Source: a virus. Taken from it: a DNA stretch of 31,418 nt. The notes beneath the pieces are model-generated. The model worked only from the letters and a program-made list of their open reading frames with translations, had not been told where the DNA came from and made no database searches. The position numbers were made by a program, and so were the translations under genes. Where the stretch lies: IMG/VR virus record IMGVR_UViG_3300012209_000017, positions 1 through 31,418 of that record. One strand, 5' to 3'. Each line of letters starts with the position of its first letter. The stretch's first letter is position 1. Below are positions 31,047 through 31,418 of the stretch, in pieces.

Positions 31047-31418
31047 ATGGGCCGCGCGGAATATCTCGAAAAGAAATACGGAATCACGGCTGTCGAATAC
31101 GCCCAGATGGCGATTGTGCAGGGCGGCGCGTGTAAGTGCTGTGGAAACATTCCAAAGGGAGATTATCCACTTCACGTTGACCACTCCCATAGGGTGGCGG
31201 CAACGAAGATTCGTGTGGAAAGAGCCGGCAACTCATTCGTTGCGATTGCGGTGACTGACAAATTTCTATCGCCAACTTTTGTTTATGTATTCCGCGAAGC
31301 GGCAATTAAGGCTGCCAAGAGGTGGCTCTTGCGGAAGTCAGTCCGCGGTTTAGTTTGCTGGAAGTGCAATACGGTTCTGCGGTGGGCGCGAGATAGCGCA
31401 GAAATCCTTCGCGCGGCA
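31047..31418 (+). CDS. Endonuclease VII-like HNH protein (3' end cut off by the window)
   Basis: Recombination endonuclease VII-type proteins cut branched or terminal phage DNA with a zinc-bound beta-beta-metal site. YGITAVEYAQM (11-21) is the typical lead-in. Zinc cysteines are C29 and C32 (CKCC), with VDHSH at 44-48 and RGLVCWKCN at 100-108 giving C104, C107 and N108. Between VDHSH and RGLVC there are about 50 residues, including an Arg/Lys-rich helix (FREAAIKAAKRWLLRKS), where short family members have only a few. The frame is still open at 31418 after 124 codons. HNH nucleases often work with the terminase during packaging. Confidence 0.82.
   Translation, partial: MGRAEYLEKKYGITAVEYAQMAIVQGGACKCCGNIPKGDYPLHVDHSHRVAATKIRVERAGNSFVAIAVTDKFLSPTFVYVFREAAIKAAKRWLLRKSVRGLVCWKCNTVLRWARDSAEILRAA

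Noticed and set aside
1-31418. CRISPR arrays, tRNA genes, insertion sequences and att sites
   Set aside because: No regularly spaced direct repeats, cloverleaf-like sequence, transposase or integrase was seen; the repeats present are coding repeats inside virion genes.

Overview
This window is the late structural region of a tailed double-stranded DNA bacteriophage or prophage with a long, non-contractile tail (siphovirus type). Every well-supported gene is on the + strand. Genes are packed with overlapping start/stop junctions (ATGA, TAATG, TGATG), as in one or a few long late operons. No integrase, repressor, replication gene, tRNA, rRNA, CRISPR array or bacterial housekeeping gene is visible. 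The host cannot be read from the sequence. The tail-tip set resembles gene transfer agent (GTA)-like siphophages of alphaproteobacteria, but such modules occur more widely.

Layout. (1) 1-2712, packaging: 3' part of a P27-family small terminase, a 198-base gap, the large terminase, and a 42-aa membrane peptide. (2) 2712-6698, an accessory block between terminase and portal: a cysteine-rich protein, an 86-aa protein made of 18-residue repeats, a collagen-like protein with a C-terminal coiled coil, a 701-aa repeat-bearing fibre-like protein and a small beta-rich protein. Its position suggests head fibres or decoration. (3) 6747-13256, the HK97-type head: portal with a long C-terminal extension, a histidine-phosphatase (phosphoglycerate mutase fold) protein, a prohead protease fused to ChaB-like and other domains, and the major capsid protein, followed by a hairpin terminator candidate. 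(4) 13326-15746, head-tail joining: a small protein, connector, head closure protein, HK97 gp10-like protein and DUF3168 tail terminator. (5) 15806-20051, the tail tube: major tail protein, tail assembly chaperone pair joined by a -1 frameshift at CCCTTTG, a 23-codon ORF and a 998-aa tape measure. (6) 20051-27072, the GTA/lambda-like tip: DUF2460 distal tail protein, DUF2163 hub with four cysteines, NlpC/P60 peptidase and a 1559-aa host-specificity protein. (7) 27075-31418: a tail fibre, a DUF2793-like fibre protein, a JAMM metallopeptidase, a coiled-coil/membrane protein, a small unknown protein and a truncated endonuclease VII-like HNH protein.

The standard head and tail genes account for most of the window. 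The less ordinary content is: a histidine phosphatase in the head operon; a protease-scaffold polyprotein; the collagen/18-residue-repeat block; and small beta modules that recur in unrelated virion proteins. One W...Y...PxW...TW module is in both the connector and the tip protein. One NNGTF module is in both the distal tail protein and the tail fibre. This suggests module shuffling among structural genes.
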